Source of the DNA: Acidimicrobiia bacterium
GTDB lineage: Bacteria; Actinomycetota; Acidimicrobiia; Acidimicrobiales; SZUA-35
Direction of reading: 5' to 3'
Length of the DNA stretch: 34,586 nucleotides
Assembly (NCBI GenBank): GCA_029863385.1
Contig: JAOTVU010000035.1
Coordinates: 1-34,586 of the forward strand
Shown here: piece by piece, positions 34,530-34,586 of the stretch
Position numbering within the stretch: position 1 is the first letter of the stretch
How the letters are laid out: the number at the start of each line of letters is the position of its first letter
The notes under the pieces: model-generated
Told to the model about the DNA's origin: nothing
Database searches by the model: none
The model's input: the letters and a program-made list of their open reading frames with translations, nothing else
Program-made: the position numbers and the translations under genes

Positions 34530-34586
34530 ATGAGCCTCGACGACTTCCGCCGCGAACCATTGCTGTTCAGCCCTTCCCCCGTTCAT
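34530..34586 (+). CDS. 5' end of a probable ACC deaminase / D-cysteine desulfhydrase family gene, cut by window edge
   Basis: Only 19 codons are visible, beginning MSLDDFRREPLLFSPSPVH. The PLLF-S/G-PSPV segment right after a short acidic start is the typical N-terminus of 1-aminocyclopropane-1-carboxylate deaminases and related PLP enzymes. GGAG lies 7-8 nt before the ATG. The assignment rests on this short match alone. Confidence 0.5.
   Translation, partial: MSLDDFRREPLLFSPSPVH

Overview
The window is a GC-rich bacterial chromosome segment, most likely from an actinomycete-type organism (Actinomycetota, perhaps Acidimicrobiia). This rests on strong G/C third-position bias, an F420-type luciferase-like oxidoreductase, an actinobacterial-style hut locus with a heliorhodopsin beside it, and many leaderless genes. 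At least seven start codons sit only 6-7 nt after a TANNNT -10 hexamer. Assignments come from reading motifs by eye; no database search was possible.

Layout. (1) 1-5217, minus: a translationally coupled operon for a biotin-dependent acyl-CoA carboxylase (beta, then alpha with biotin carrier) and an AtuA-family protein cut by the left edge, driven by a near-consensus leaderless promoter. (2) 5291-10213: a small LuxR-type regulator, then plus-strand genes for a DinB/MDMPI-type protein, a tandem GNAT, a nitroreductase, an aldo/keto reductase and a crotonase. (3) 10245-16303, minus: a complete Opp/Dpp-type ABC importer (two ATPases, lipoprotein, two permeases), with a micro-ORF in front of the first ATPase and a strong hairpin between lipoprotein and permease genes. 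(4) 16587-19209: an ArsR-SRPBCC fusion with a palindromic operator between its -35 and -10, a fructosamine-kinase-like protein and a DUF4386 membrane protein. (5) 19296-27325: a histidine utilisation locus, iclR-hutH on minus and hutU, a peptide-deformylase paralogue, hutF, hutI and heliorhodopsin on plus. (6) 27415-34586: an ankyrin protein, a methyltransferase, a beta-oxidation set (3-hydroxyacyl-CoA dehydrogenase, crotonase, thiolase), a DisA_N/diadenylate-cyclase-like protein, an LLM oxidoreductase and the first codons of a probable ACC-deaminase-family gene.

How the genes fit together. HutH, HutU, HutI and HutF take histidine to N-formylglutamate. No HutG-type deformylase is present, but an intact peptide-deformylase fold lies between hutU and hutF, so it is the natural candidate for the last step to glutamate and formate. 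Heliorhodopsin follows hutI in the same direction without an obvious promoter of its own. The carboxylase/AtuA operon and the beta-oxidation trio point to catabolism of branched or terpenoid acyl-CoAs.

Most unusual structure. Immediately before the thiolase, a 14-bp unit is repeated about 5.7 times. Each unit is a five-codon ORF whose TGA overlaps the next unit's ATG, so the array is a chain of ATGA-coupled mini-cistrons ending at the thiolase start codon. Three other micro-ORFs in the window overlap a downstream start codon, which suggests that reinitiation is widely used here.
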